64,000 bases of DNA from Odobenus rosmarus divergens (taxonomy: Eukaryota; Chordata; Mammalia; Carnivora; Odobenidae). Under the pieces are notes generated by a model. The model ran no database searches. It was not told where the DNA came from and saw only the letters and a list, made by a program, of their open reading frames with translations. The position numbers and the translations under genes are program-made. The DNA lies in assembly GCF_000321225.1 (NCBI RefSeq), contig NW_004451877.1:1-64000 (forward strand). Reading direction: 5' to 3'. This document shows positions 24,196 through 34,989 of this stretch, piece by piece; the first letter of the stretch is position 1; each line of letters opens with the position of its first letter.

Positions 24196-24975
24196 TGTAA
24201 CAATTTCCTTGTGGAAGTAGTCAATTTCTCATATTTGTGCATCCTTTGTTTTCCTCTCTGTTTCCCTGGTTACAAGGCCCTCATCAAAGACTTTCCCACT
24301 TCCTCATTCTTAGAAAAGAATATACTTAAAAAATTGCTAAATTCCTTTTTCATAACAAAAGAAACTGCTGTCAAAATGATTTCCTTGCCACAGTTAGCAT
24401 TTCCCTCTATAAAAAATACCCCTACAGATGATCATATAATATCCTGGACAGTATTTATGAAGGAAAAAAATATGCCTTTTATAATGAAATCAACCACAAA
24501 ACAAGGAGTCCTTCCTTAAGCAAGGCCAAGGCTAAAGATCATTGGAGTAGGAGACTGCCTTTTTGAGGCTCAGATATATTATTCCAAACAGTCATGTTTG
24601 AAATTACCAATTTCAGGAGAGCCTGAAAGTCTACTCAAACGGGGTTAAGAGAGTATGGTATCAAAGTATGAAAGCTTATTAATTTAAATATTCCCTGGGA
24701 TTGCTTTTTCTGATTAATCTATTTCTACTCTCTAGCAGGAAGGAGAAAAAAAGTCTCAGAGGGGATGGTGCACAGGCTTGATTCCAAAGAGAAGGAAGAA
24801 AGCCAGGACATGGGACACATGAGGTCAGGGAGTCACCATGATAGGAACACCAAGGTAATTTGGCAGAAAGAATGCTTATGACAAGGTCCCAGAAAGGAGA
24901 GATGACAAACTCTCTTAATTCCACAATTTGTACTTAGATCAACTGTATTCCTAAGTTTAAATAAAAAGGCAATTT
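24196..24975. other. Unique sequence, nothing recognised
   Basis: The open frame 24211-24519 (102 codons) has no recognisable domain and no exon-like context. Confidence 0.45.
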
Positions 24976-24983
24976 GTCTGTAG

Positions 24984-25172
24984 CAGTGGTTCTCAGCCCT
25001 GTATGTACATTGGAATCATCAAGGGAGCTTTTTAAAAATACAGATTCCTGGGGCCCACCCCCACAGATTTAGATTTAATTGGTGTGGGATTGGACCAGAA
25101 CATTGTTTTTTGTTTTTGTTTTTTACCTTTCCACAGGTGTTTCTAATGTGGTGCCAGGTTGGCAAACCCTTG
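24984..25172 (+). mobile_element. MER5A-like hAT-Charlie element
   Basis: Begins CAGTGGTTCTCAGCCCTG, the MER5 terminus, followed by ATTGGAATCATCAAGGGAGC and a GGGGCCCACCCC block, all in MER5A order. The flanking octamers GTCTGTAG (24976-24983) and GTCTAGAG (25173-25180) match in 6 of 8 positions, the expected hAT TSD length. A short T-rich expansion (GTTTTTTGTTTTTGTTTTTT) sits inside. Confidence 0.85.
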
Positions 25173-25249
25173 GTCTAGAGTAAATGGAGGAATTGAAGCT
25201 TGCTTCATATGTGAATGATTCCTAGTCACTGTTTTTCCTGAAAGAAGCA

Positions 25250-25345
25250 ATTTTCAAACTTCAGTGTATATCAAAATCATTTGGGGCATTTGCAAATTTA
25301 ATTAGCACCTTCAGACAATTCTTATTCCTGTTCCCACAGTTTGAT
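25250..25345 (+). mobile_element. hAT/MER5-like fragment
   Basis: Starts ATTTTCAAACTTCAGTGTAT then ATCAAAATCATTTGGGGCAT, the order seen at the start of MER5-type elements. The right half is too diverged to place. Confidence 0.5.
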
Positions 25346-25439
25346 AAAAAGAGTCTGAGATGAATGAGAATGATCAAAATCTGATATAGAAATAGAATCC
25401 AAGTTTGGGAATGCACACTATGGACTACAGCTTGCTGTA

Positions 25440-25580
25440 TAAGGCCAGATTCTCACTTAAAGGCTTGTCTGAAATGCAGAATCTCAGCCACCTACCTTAA
25501 AACTTACTGAATCAGAATGTGTATTTTAGTGAGATTCCTAGGTGACTTGAATGCACATGAAATTTGAGAAGCACAGGACT
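25440..25580 (+). mobile_element. hAT/MER5-like fragment
   Basis: ACTGAATCAGAATGTG at about 25506, then GATTCCTAGGTGACTTG and GCACATGAAATTTGAGAAGC leading to a degraded CACTG end. This is the 3' half of a MER5-type element. Confidence 0.6.
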
Positions 25581-25644
25581 ATAGGACATTCAAACTTCCC
25601 TTACAACTTGACTATTCCCTAAATATTTATTCAAACCACTAGAT

Positions 25645-25800
25645 GAGTGATTTTCAAACTTTGGTATGTATTAGAATCACCTGGAAAACTAATGAACACA
25701 GAGTCCCAGGCTCCTTGAAGTAAGTAGTGTAGGACCTCAATTGTATCTGCACCAAGGTTCCAGGTAATTCTGACACTCAGCAAAGTTTGGGAATTGCATA
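25645..25800 (+). mobile_element. hAT/MER5-like element
   Basis: Starts GTGATTTTCAAACTTTGGTA then TTAGAATCACCTGGAAAACT, with a closing GTTCCAGGTAATTCTGAC and AAAGTTTGGGAATTGC. Both ends of a MER5-type element are recognisable though diverged. Confidence 0.62.
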
Positions 25801-25839
25801 AGGTGATTATGGATAATATTTTTTGTTTGTTTACTTATT

Positions 25840-25965
25840 GTCTGTGTTCTCTACTGTATAATAAATTCCATGAATCTATTTAGCTCATCATTGTATATCC
25901 AGCATCTAATATAATAACTGTTATATGGTAAGCAATCAATAAATATTTGTATGAAAGAATCAATA
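25840..25965 (+). mobile_element. L2 LINE 3' end
   Basis: CTACTGTATAATAAATTCCATG, TTGTATATCCAGCATCTAAT and a terminal AATCAATAAATATTTGTATG follow the L2 3' consensus order. Confidence 0.78.
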
Positions 25966-26279
25966 TGCTGACTGCTGTTAAGTATCAAATACTGGAGAGA
26001 GCATGTCCCAAATAATTTCCCCCCTACACCCTTAAATTTGTTTTGTTTTGTTTTTTGCTTGCTTATATATCTTTATTTGTTTTTTAAGGTTTTATTTAAA
26101 TTCCAGTTAACATAGAGTGTAACATTCTTTTCAGATGTAGAATTTAGTGTTTCATCACTTACATAAACACCCAGCACTTATCACTAGTGCCTTCCTTAAT
26201 ACCCTTCACCTACTTAACCCATCGCCCCCACCCACCTCCCATCCAGTAATCTTGTTTGTTCTCTATAGTTAAGTGTCTG

Positions 26280-26486
26280 GTTTTTTTGTTTTTTTTTTTT
26301 TAAGATTTATTTATTTATTTATTTGAGAGAGAGAATGAGAGAGAGAGCGCGTGAGAGGGGGGAGGGTCAGAGGGAGAAGCAGACTCCCCACTGAGCAGGG
26401 AGCCCGATGCAGGACTCGATCCTGGAACTCCAGGATCATGACCTGAGCAAGGCAGTCACCCAACCAACTGAGCCACCCAGGCGCTC
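26280..26486 (-). mobile_element. CAN-SINE inserted in L1 3' UTR, minus strand
   Basis: The minus-strand head is GAGCGCCTGGGTGGCTCAG, with the central CCTGGAGTTCCAGGATCGAG block, a (CT)n stretch and a long A tail. TAAGTGTCTG is repeated at 26270-26279 and 26487-26496, a perfect 10-bp TSD. Younger than the host L1. Confidence 0.96.
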
Positions 26487-27221
26487 TAAGTGTCTGTTTT
26501 GCTTCTTTCTCTTTTTCCCTATGTTTATGTGTTTTCTTTCTTAAATTCCAAATATAAGTGAGATCATATGGTACTTATTTTACTCTGATTGACTTATTTT
26601 GCTTAGCATAGTACTCTCTAGCTCCATCCACATCATTGCAAATTGCAAGATTTCATTCTACTTTATGATTGAGTAATATGCCATTGTATATATATACCAC
26701 ATCTTTTTTGTCCATTCATCAGTCAACAGATATTTGGGCTCTTTCCATAATTTGGCTATTGTTGATAATTCTGCTATAAACATTGAGGTTCATGTGTCCC
26801 TTCGAATAAGCATTTTTATATCCTTTGAGTAAATACCTAGTAGTGCAATCACTGAGTCATAGGATAGTTCTATTTTTAACTTGCTGAGGAATCTCCATGT
26901 TTTCCAGAGTGGCTGCACCAGTTTGCATTCCAACCAACAGTGTAAGAGGATTCCCCCTTCTCTGCATCCTTGCAACATCTGTTGTTTCCTGTGTTGTTAA
27001 TTTCAGCCATTCTGACAGGTGTGAGGTGATATCTTATTGTAGTTTTGATTTGTATTTTCCTGATAATGAGTGATGTTGAGCATCTTTTCATGTGTCTGTT
27101 ATCCATCTGTATGTGTTCTTTGGAAAAATGTCTGTTCATGTCTTCTGCCCATTTCTTAACTGCATTATATGTTTTTTGGGTGTTCAGTTTGGTAAGTCCT
27201 TTATAGATTTTTGATACTAAC

Positions 27222-27732
27222 TGCCGGGAATGGCCAGCAATCCCTGTACCAACAGATGAAAGATTACTCCAAACTTTGTTGTGACAGAGAGGAGAAGGCA
27301 AGGGAATCAACACTCAGAGATGAAGACCCTTTGCTCTTCTTTGCTCCCACTTTTATTGGTCCTTCAGGATAATCACAAATCCTTATCACTGTTTCTCAAG
27401 CACATAATGTGTGACAAGGGCTCTTACCAAAACTGGGAAGATTTATGGGAAAGATAAGATATGCTAATCCGAATGTGTTCCTAAACATAGCCTAAGGGAC
27501 AATGCACACATCTCTTAGATCACAGGGCGGATGTTTGGGCTAAGAGAACTTAGGGGAAGGTAACTCCCTGGGGCATTCCAACGGCAGAGTGGGCAGAATG
27601 GTCACGCAGGCCTCGGCATTCTGGAGGTCTACGCCCTTCTCCAAAACCCTCCCTTGCCCCCAGGGGCCTCTGTGTTACATTTTAGCAAGCCAGGTATTAT
27701 GGCTGATTTCATGCTCTACATTAACCCCAACA
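27222..27732 (-). mobile_element. Solo LTR of a class II-like endogenous retrovirus, minus strand
   Basis: The 511-bp segment interrupts the L1. It has TG...CA ends and a perfect 6-bp TSD ACTAAC at 27216-27221 and 27733-27738. Read on the minus strand it begins TGTTGGGGTTAATG, has AATAAA (plus-strand TTTATT at 27352-27357) about 130 bases before the end, and finishes GCTGGCCATTCCCGGCA. The 6-bp TSD and TGTTGGG start suggest a class II (betaretrovirus-like) lineage; that is inference. It is more GC-rich than the surrounding L1. No gag, pol or env sequence is present, so recombination between two LTRs has removed any provirus interior. Confidence 0.9.
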
Positions 27733-28878
27733 ACTAACCTTTATCCAACATGTCATTTGTAATTATCTTCTCCCATTCCACTGGTTGCCTTTTAGTTTTG
27801 TTGACTGTTTCCTTCACTGTGCAGAAGCTTTTTATCTTGATGAGGTCCCAATAGTTTATTTTTGCTTTTATCTCCCTTTCCACAGGAGACATATCTTGTA
27901 AGAAGTTGCTATGGCCAATATCAAAGAGGTTACCGCCTGTGTTCTCTTCTAAGATTTTGATGGTTTCCTGTCTCACATATAGGTCTTTCATCCGTTTTGA
28001 ATTTATTTTTTGTATATGGTGTAAGAAAGTGGTCCAGTTTCATCATTTTGCATGTTGTTTTCCAGTTTTCCCAGCACCATTTGTTGAGGAGACTGTCTTT
28101 TTCCCATTGGATATCCCTTTCCGCTTTGTCGAAGATTAGTTAAGCATACAGTTGTGGGTTCATGTCTGGGTTTTCCATTCTGTTCCACTGACCTATGTGT
28201 CTGTTTTTGTGCTAGTACCATCCCTCTTAATGACTACAACTTTGTAATATATCTTGAAGCCTGGAATTGTGAGGCCTCCAGCTTTGTTTTTCTTTTTCAA
28301 GATTGCTTTGGCTATCTGAGCTCTTGTGGTTCCATACAAATTTTAGGATTGCTTGCTCTAGCTCTGTGAACAGTTCTGGTGTTATTATGATAAGGATTGC
28401 TTTAAATGGGTAGATTGTGTTGGATAATATAGATGTTTTAACAATATTGCTTCTTCCAATCCATGACCATGGAATGTCTTTCCATTTCTTTGTGTCATCA
28501 TCCATTTCTTTCATAAGTATTTTACAATTTTCAGAGTATAGATCTTTTACTTCTTTGGTTAGGTTTATTCCTAGTTATCCCATGGTTTTTGGTGCAATTG
28601 TAAATGGGATTGATTCCTTGATTTCTCTTTCTGCTCTTCATTATCAGTGTATAGATAATTGAATAGATTTCTGTATGTTGGTTTTGTATCCTGCAACTGT
28701 ACTGAATTTTTGTATTATTTCTACCAATTCTTTCAGGTTTTCTGTGTAGAGTATCATGCCATCTGCAAATAGTGAAAGTTTGACTTCTTACTTGCTAATT
28801 TGGATGCCATTTATTTCTTTTTATTGTCTGATTGCTGAGGCTAGGACTTTCAGTGCTATGTTGAATAACAGTGGTAAG

Positions 28879-29055
28879 GGGGACACCTGGGTGGTGCAGT
28901 CCATTAAGCATCTGACTCTTGATTTCAGCTCAGGTTGTGATCTCAGGGTTGTGAGATCAAGCCCCACGTCAGGCTCTGCACTTAGCAAGGAGTCTGCTTA
29001 AGACTTTCTCTCCCTCTCCCTCTGCCCCAAATAAATAAACAAATCTTTAAAAAAA
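28879..29055 (+). mobile_element. CAN-SINE inserted in L1 ORF2, plus strand
   Basis: Head GGACACCTGGGTGGTGCAG, then CCATTAAGCATCTGACTCTT, a CT-rich run and an AAATAAATAAACAAATC tail. The flanks AATAACAGTGGTAAG (28864-28878) and AATAGCAGTGGTGAG (29056-29070) form a TSD with two mismatches in 15. The head differs from the other copies (GATTTCAGCTCAGG in place of CTTTGGCTCAGG), so it is a different subfamily. Confidence 0.95.
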
Positions 29056-31129
29056 AATAGCAGTGGTGAGAGTGGACATCCCTGTTTTATTCCTGACCTT
29101 AGAGAAAAAGCTCTCAGGTTTTCCCCATTGAGGATATTAGCTGTGGGTTTTTCCTACATGGCCTTAATTATGTTGAAGTATGTTCCCTCTATCTATATTT
29201 TGTTGAGGGTTTTTATCATGAATGGATGTTGTACTTTGTCAAATGCTTTTTCTGCATCTATTGAAAAGATAATATGGTTCTTATTGTTTCTTTTATTAAT
29301 GTGATGTGTCATGTTCATTGATTTGCAAATATTGAACCATACTTGCAGCCCAGGAATAAATCCCACTTGATCATGGTGGATGATTCTTTTAATGTACTGT
29401 TGGATTTGGCTTGCTAGTATTTTGTTGAGAATTTTTGCATCCATGTTCATCAGGGATATTGGCCTGTAGTTCTCTTATTAGTGGAGTCTGTCTAGTTTTG
29501 GAATTAGGGTAATGCTGGTCTCATAGAATGAATTTTGAAGTTTTCCTTACATTTCTATTTTGGTATAGTGTTAGAGGAATAGGTATTAACTTCTTTAAAT
29601 GTATGATAGAATTCCCCTGTGAAGCCATCTGGCCCTGGACTTTTATTTGTTGGGAGATTTTTAAATTACTGATTCAATTTCTTTGCTGGTTATTTGTTTG
29701 TTCAAGTTTTCTATTTCTTCTTGTTTCACTTTTGGTAGTTTATATGTTTCTAGGAATTTATCCATTTCTTCCAGGTTGTCCAGTTTGTTAGCATATAATT
29801 CCCATAATATTCTCTTATGATTGTATTTCTGTGGTGTTGGTTGTTTTTTCACCTCTCCTTTTTGTGATTTTCTTTATCTGTGTCCTTTCTCTTTTCTTTT
29901 TGATAAGTCTAGCTAGGGGGTTATCAATTTTATTAATTTTTCAAAGAACCAGCTCCTGGTTTCATTGATCTCTTCTACTGTGTTTTTTTTCTTTTTATTT
30001 GCTATATCATTAATGTTTACTCTAATCTTTATCATTTCCCCTCTGCCAGCTTTAGGCTTTATTTGTTTTTCTTTTTCTAGCTTCTTTAGGTATAAGGTTA
30101 AGTTGTTTATTTGAGGTTCTTTTTGCTTCTTGAAGTAAGCCTGTATTGCTACATACTTCCTTTTTATGACTGATTTTGCTGTGTCCTGAAGGTTCTGGAT
30201 TGTTGTGTTTTCATTTTCATTTGTTTCCCTGTATTTTGTTATTTCTTCTTTAATTTCTTGGTTTACCCATTCATTGTTTAGTAGCATGTTGTTCAGGCTT
30301 CATGTATTTGTGGTCTTTCCAAAGTTTTTCTCATGGTTGACTTCAGGTTTCATATTGTTGTGGTCAGAAAATATGCAAGATATGATCCCAATCTTTTTGT
30401 ACAATTGAGGTCTGATTTGTGACCTTGTATGGAATCTATTCTGGAGAATGTGCCATTTGCACTTGAAAAGAATATGTATTCTGTTGCTTTAGGAAGGAAT
30501 GTTCAGAATATATCTGTTAAATCCATCTGATCCAGTGTTTCATTCAAAGCCATTGTTTCCTTGATTTTCTGTTTAGATTATCTGTCCATTGATGTAAGTG
30601 GGGTGTTAAAGTCTCCTACTATTTTTGTATTATTATCAATGAGTTGCTTTATGTTTGTTATTTTTTCATGTATTTGGGTGCTCCCAAGTTGGGGGCATAA
30701 ATATTTATATTTGTTAGTACTTCTTTCTGGATAGTCCCCTTTATTATGATATAGTGCCTTTCCTCATGTCTTATTACAGTCATTGTTTTAACGTCCAGTT
30801 TGTCTGATATAAGTATAGCTACTTTGGCTTTCTTTTGATGTCCATTTGCATGATAAATGTTCCTGCATCCCCTCACTTTCAATCTGCAGGTGTCTTTGGA
30901 TCTAAAATGAGTCCCTTGTAGGTAGCATATAGATGGATCTTGTTTTTTATCCATTCTGACACCCTATGTCTTTTGATTAGAGCATTTAGGTAATTTGCAT
31001 TCATAGTAATTACTGATAGATATGTATTTAATGCCATTTTATTACTTCTTTTGTCATTTTTTCTGGAGATTTTTCTCTGTTCCTTTCTTGTCTTTGTCAC
31101 TTCTTGTCTTCCTTTGCACTCAAAGAGTC

Positions 31130-32120
31130 CCCTTTAATATTTCTTGGAGGACTGACTTAGTAGTCATGAACTCCTTTAGATTTTTTTTTTTTTTTTTTTT
31201 GGTCTGGAAAACTCTTTATCTCTCCTTCTATTGTGAATGATTGCCTTGCCGGATAGAGTATTATTGGCTGCAGATTTTTCCCATTCAGCATATTGTATAT
31301 ATCATGCCACTCTCTCACCTGCCAAGTTTTTGGGGAGAGATCTGCTGCTAACCTGATGGTCTTCCCTTGTGAGTTAGGACTTTTGTCTTGCTGCTTTTAG
31401 GATTCTTTCTTTATCACTATAGTTTGCAAATTTCACTACAATATGTCTTGGTGTTGGCCTGCTTTTATTGATTTTGATGCTAGTTCTCTGTGCCTCCTGG
31501 ATCTGGATGTCTGTTTCTTTCCCCAGATTAAGGAAGTTTTCAGCTATTATTTCCTCAAATAATCCTCCTGCTCCCTTTTCTCTCTTCTTCTTCTTCTAGG
31601 ATCTAATGATAGGAATATTATTATGTTTGATGGAGTCACTGAGTTCCCTAAGTCTATTCTCATGATCCATCATTCTTCTTTCTCTATTTGATTCAGCTTC
31701 GTTATTTTCGTTATTATTTAATCAATCTTCGGGATCACTTATTCATTCTTCTGCTTCTTCCATCCTTGTGGTCATTCCTTCCAGATTGTTCCAAATCTTA
31801 TTGTATTTTTCATTTCTGATTGATTGGTTTTTTAGCTCTTTATCTATGCAGTAAGTGTCTCCCTGATGTCTGCCATGATTTCTCAATCCCAGGAAGTATC
31901 CTTATGATTGTTGCTTTAAATTCTCCATCAAGCATATTACTTATATCTGTTTTGATTAGAAATCTGGTCATGACCTTTTCCTGTTCTTTCTTTTGGGATG
32001 AATTCCTCCATCTTGATATTTTGTCTAGGTCTCTGTCTTCTCTGTGTTTGAAAAGACTATTATGTTTTCTGCTCCTAAGATTAATGGTTTTATGAAGAAG
32101 AGGTTGTATAGTTTCCAAGG
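31130..32120 (-). pseudogene. L1 ORF1 remnant, minus strand
   Basis: Broken ORF1. The N-terminal segment reads near F-K-A-T-I-I-R-I-L-P-G-I-E-K around 31900-31970. The antisense of the central R-I-I-G and NFPNLG-type blocks lies at about 31520-31680, and the W-H-D-I-Y-N-M C-terminal block near 31290-31310. Multiple stops are present. Boundaries are approximate. Confidence 0.7.
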
Positions 32121-33555
32121 CCTGGCACTCCAGGGAGTGTCTCTGGTATGTGTTGTGTGCACTCTGCTCCTGTGTTTTCGTTGTTTTATCCCTCAGATCC
32201 ATCATCTGCAGAAGCTTGCTTTGACTGCAGTAGACAGTGTTTGAACCTTGGCCAGAGTATGAGTTTTAACTAGATGTGCTCTGGTCTGCTTGTTAAATGA
32301 GATCTGATGTTATGTCTAGTAGATCTGAAGTCTTGCAGAATTCTATGGTTTGTAGACATAATGCATGCAGAGGTTTCTGCTGGCCTTTTTAGGAAGGGGT
32401 CTGCTGTGCTGGTCCTTAGGCACACTTGCCTGAGAAAAACAATATTAGCAGAACAGAAGGGGTGGGACTTGGTGTAAGCAGGTTAGACAACCAGTGTTGG
32501 TGCTGTGCTGTTCATTGAAGTTGGTTTATGCTGAGAGGTGGGGGACAGAGATAGTGCCAGCCAGTTCCTTTATCTCCAGAGAGGGGCCTCTGCACTTTCT
32601 GCTCTTGGAAAAGCACTCCCAGAAGAGCAAACAATTTCCAGTTCTATGTCCCAGGCATTTTTCAGATGGCTGTTTTCATGCTGTCTGTCTCCAGGTCACT
32701 TGCCTGCTGAAGTGGCCCAGTGCACGTTGGGCTCTATACCAGCCAGATCTGCTGACTTTTAAAACTCCGAACTTTAGGGACCTCCTGGGTTGAGGACTTG
32801 TGCTGGTCTTCTGGGGGAGGGTCTTTCTGTGCTAAGGGCTGATATAGATTTGATAGAGAAGGACAGTTGCACCAGAATGCAGGGGTTTGCGATTTGGAGC
32901 AAACAGGCTAAACAGCCAGTGTCTGGGTTAACTGCCCTCAGCAGGTATCGCTGCACCTATGCTGAGGGGCAGTCAAATGGAAATGGTGCCCACCAGCTCT
33001 TTTGTCCTGGGAGAGGCATCTTTGGAATGTCACCTCTCACAGATGTACTCCAGGAAGAGGGAATAGTCTCTCCCCACTCACCTCAGATTGCACTGTCTGC
33101 CCCGTGGTTGTTTGCCTGATTTCTCTCCAGGAGTACTGCCTTACCCTCAGAGCTCTATTCCACCCAAGCCCCCAGACCTTTAAAACTCCAGTCTTTAAGC
33201 CCCTTGTTTATAAGACCTCATAAAAATTCAGCCTCTCTCATTTTCCCAGTCAATGGCTTTGGGGGAGTGTTCTTGTGCATATCCCTGTGTGCTCCACTCT
33301 CTCACTTTTCTCTGCAACCAGGGTTCCCGCCCCTCCACAGCACCCATGATCCATTTCTTCACCAAACTACATCCCTGCACTTCCTACCTTCCTCAAAGTG
33401 GCTTCCTTTCTCCCTCTAGTTGTGCAGTTTGTTATGTCAGTCCTCGGGTTGATTTATTGGATATTCAGAATGATTTGATAGTTACCTAGCTGTGTTTGAT
33501 GGACAAGGAAAGCCTAGGGTCCTCCTACTATGCCACCATCTTAGCTCTGCCCACC
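32121..33555 (-). promoter_or_regulatory. L1 5' UTR (internal promoter region), minus strand
   Basis: Relatively GC-rich compared with the flanks and free of ORF1 homology. It ends in the L1 start motif with AAGATGG on the minus strand at about 33535-33541. A repeated AACTCC and TTTAA-CTCC theme (near 32761 and 33181) suggests an internally repeated 5' UTR. Plus-strand frames here (32494-32793, 32790-33119) are antisense readings of it. Promoter activity is inferred from position only. Confidence 0.7.
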
Positions 33556-33564
33556 CCCTTAAAT

Positions 33565-34250
33565 ATTGGACATACAGCCTTTATAAATCTCTGAGAGGAA
33601 ATGGATTTACACAGGTTAACTAGAGGAAAAGAATTTGTCTTCTTTCACACACTCTCTTCCACATAAATTTAATTAGTTCTATACAAAGTAATTCTCCTCT
33701 GATCTCCCATGCATTTCAGAAGGGTCTATGTGTACTTTGAGGAAATGTTTGTACTTTGCTTCATCTTTTCTCTGCACATCTGTAGGCATGTGTGTGCATG
33801 TGTGTACATGTGCATTCCAACTCTCATGCATGTGCTTATGTGCATGCATTCACTAGTATGTGTGGTGCTGCACTGGGGATAAAACAGAGATGGTTCCCAT
33901 ATTATTAATAGTTTTGCTATCATATCTGCAATGTGATTGAGTGATAAGGAAGACTTAGATTTTTATATATGGTTGACATGTTTGTGATGTAGTTGATTCA
34001 GGTAGCCAGAAAGCTGCACCTGTTCAGAATTCAAAGGGTACTTAGTAATTTCTTTTTATTGTTACTGCTAGAAAATGATATTAAAATTTTACTTTGCTTA
34101 TTTAGTTATATCAAACCTTCCATCTATGAACTGAATATCCTTGAGCAAATGAAATGCTATCATTACATTTTTAGTATGCAACCCAGGTGATTCCGATAAA
34201 GGTGTTCTCTTGATCACAATTTGAGAAAACCTGATCCAGAGCAGCAACTA
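33565..34250. other. Unique sequence with a TG/CATG-rich stretch
   Basis: A degenerate TGTG/CATG-rich run lies at about 33776-33862. The end of a MER5-like element (CCAGGTGATTCCGATAAAGG, then CACAATTTGAGAAAACCTG) may be present at about 34174-34233. Nothing else is recognised. Confidence 0.45.
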
Positions 34251-34254
34251 GGAA

Positions 34255-34448
34255 GGAGGTGGAAGAGCCAATATTTATTGACCCTTTACTATGGGCCAGG
34301 CTAAGTGCCTTTCTGCATATCACTTCATAAAATCCACACCATAGCTCTCTGTTTTCACATATGAGGACAACGAGGTTCAGAAAAGTAAATAATGTTCTCA
34401 AAGTCAGCTTCAACATCAAAGAGATCAGAACTGGACCCAGATTTAGTT
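34255..34448 (+). repeat. Old mammalian repeat fragment, unnamed
   Basis: Follows the common order TATTTATTGACCCTTTACTATG, GGGCCAGGCTAAGTGCCTTT, then GAGGACAACGAGGTTCAGA and TCAGAACTGGACCCAGA. The same order is seen at 56725-56955, 58240-58430 and 59821-60030. Family name not assigned. Confidence 0.5.
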
Positions 34449-34449
34449 G

Positions 34450-34690
34450 AGATCACACTTTCTGGAGTAAGATCACCTGAACTGAAAGCCTAATTCAGCT
34501 ACTTACTATGTGACATTGGGAAACTACTTAACCACTCTATACCTCACTTTCCACATCTATAAAGTGGAGATAATAGTTGTACATGCTTTACAGGGTTGGT
34601 GAAGGATTAATTGAGATAATAGATGTAAAATGTTCAGGACAGCAGCTGACACATACCGGCACTGAATAAATGAGAGCTGTGTTATTATTA
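34450..34690 (+). mobile_element. MIR SINE, interrupted at its 3' tail by L1
   Basis: Contains the MIR core: ACTTACTATGTGACATTGGG, AACTACTTAACCACTC, CTATAAAGTGGAGATAATAG and GACACATACCGGCACTGAAT. The A/T trinucleotide tail TGTTATTATTA... begins at 34680 and is duplicated by the L1 insertion that follows. Confidence 0.88.
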
Positions 34691-34989
34691 TTATTATTAT
34701 TTTAGTGGTTCTTTTTTTATTATGTTATATTAGTCACCATACAGTACATCATTAGTTTTTGATGTAATGTTCCATGATTCATTATTTGCATATAACACCC
34801 AGTGCTCATTACAACATGTGCCCTCCTTAACACCCATCACTGGGCTAACCTATCCCCCTACACCCCTCTCCTCTGAAACCCTCAGATTGTATCCTGGAGT
34901 CTCTAGTTTCTCATGGTTCGTCTCCCCCCTGCTTTCCCCCTCCCTTCAGTTTTCCCTTCCTTCCCCTAATGTCCTCCATGCTATTCATT

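Larger units (their letters stand above)
26530..31037 (-). pseudogene. L1 ORF2 remnant, minus strand
   Basis: ORF2 starts at about 31037 with the M-A-L-N-T-Y-L-S-V-I-T-type N-terminus. Endonuclease pieces are open at 30879-31100 and 30658-30954, the linker at 29913-30287 and 29661-29852, the RT start at 29193-29450 (with [13 protein letters not shown], the first RT aspartate block) and the C-terminal part at 27734-28514. The frame is broken by stops, by the SINE at 28879 and by the LTR at 27222, which lies near the C-terminal coding part. Not functional. Confidence 0.88.
26038..33555 (-). mobile_element. Near full-length L1 LINE, minus strand, with three nested insertions
   Basis: The left end is an A-rich tail read on the minus strand (plus strand TTGTTTTGTTTTGTTTTTTG). 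The right end is a 5' UTR ending in the minus-strand start GGGG-GGGCAGAGCTAAGATGG. CCCTTAAAT occurs at 26029-26037 and 33556-33564, bracketing the element exactly as a TSD. Removing the SINEs at 26280 and 28879 and the LTR at 27222 with their TSD copies leaves about 6.6 kb, the size of a complete carnivore L1. Both ORFs carry stops and frameshifts. Confidence 0.93.

Noticed and set aside
32494..33489. Plus-strand frames of up to 109 codons in moderately GC-rich DNA
   Set aside because: They are antisense to the 5' UTR of the minus-strand L1 at 26038-33555. No codon bias or domain.
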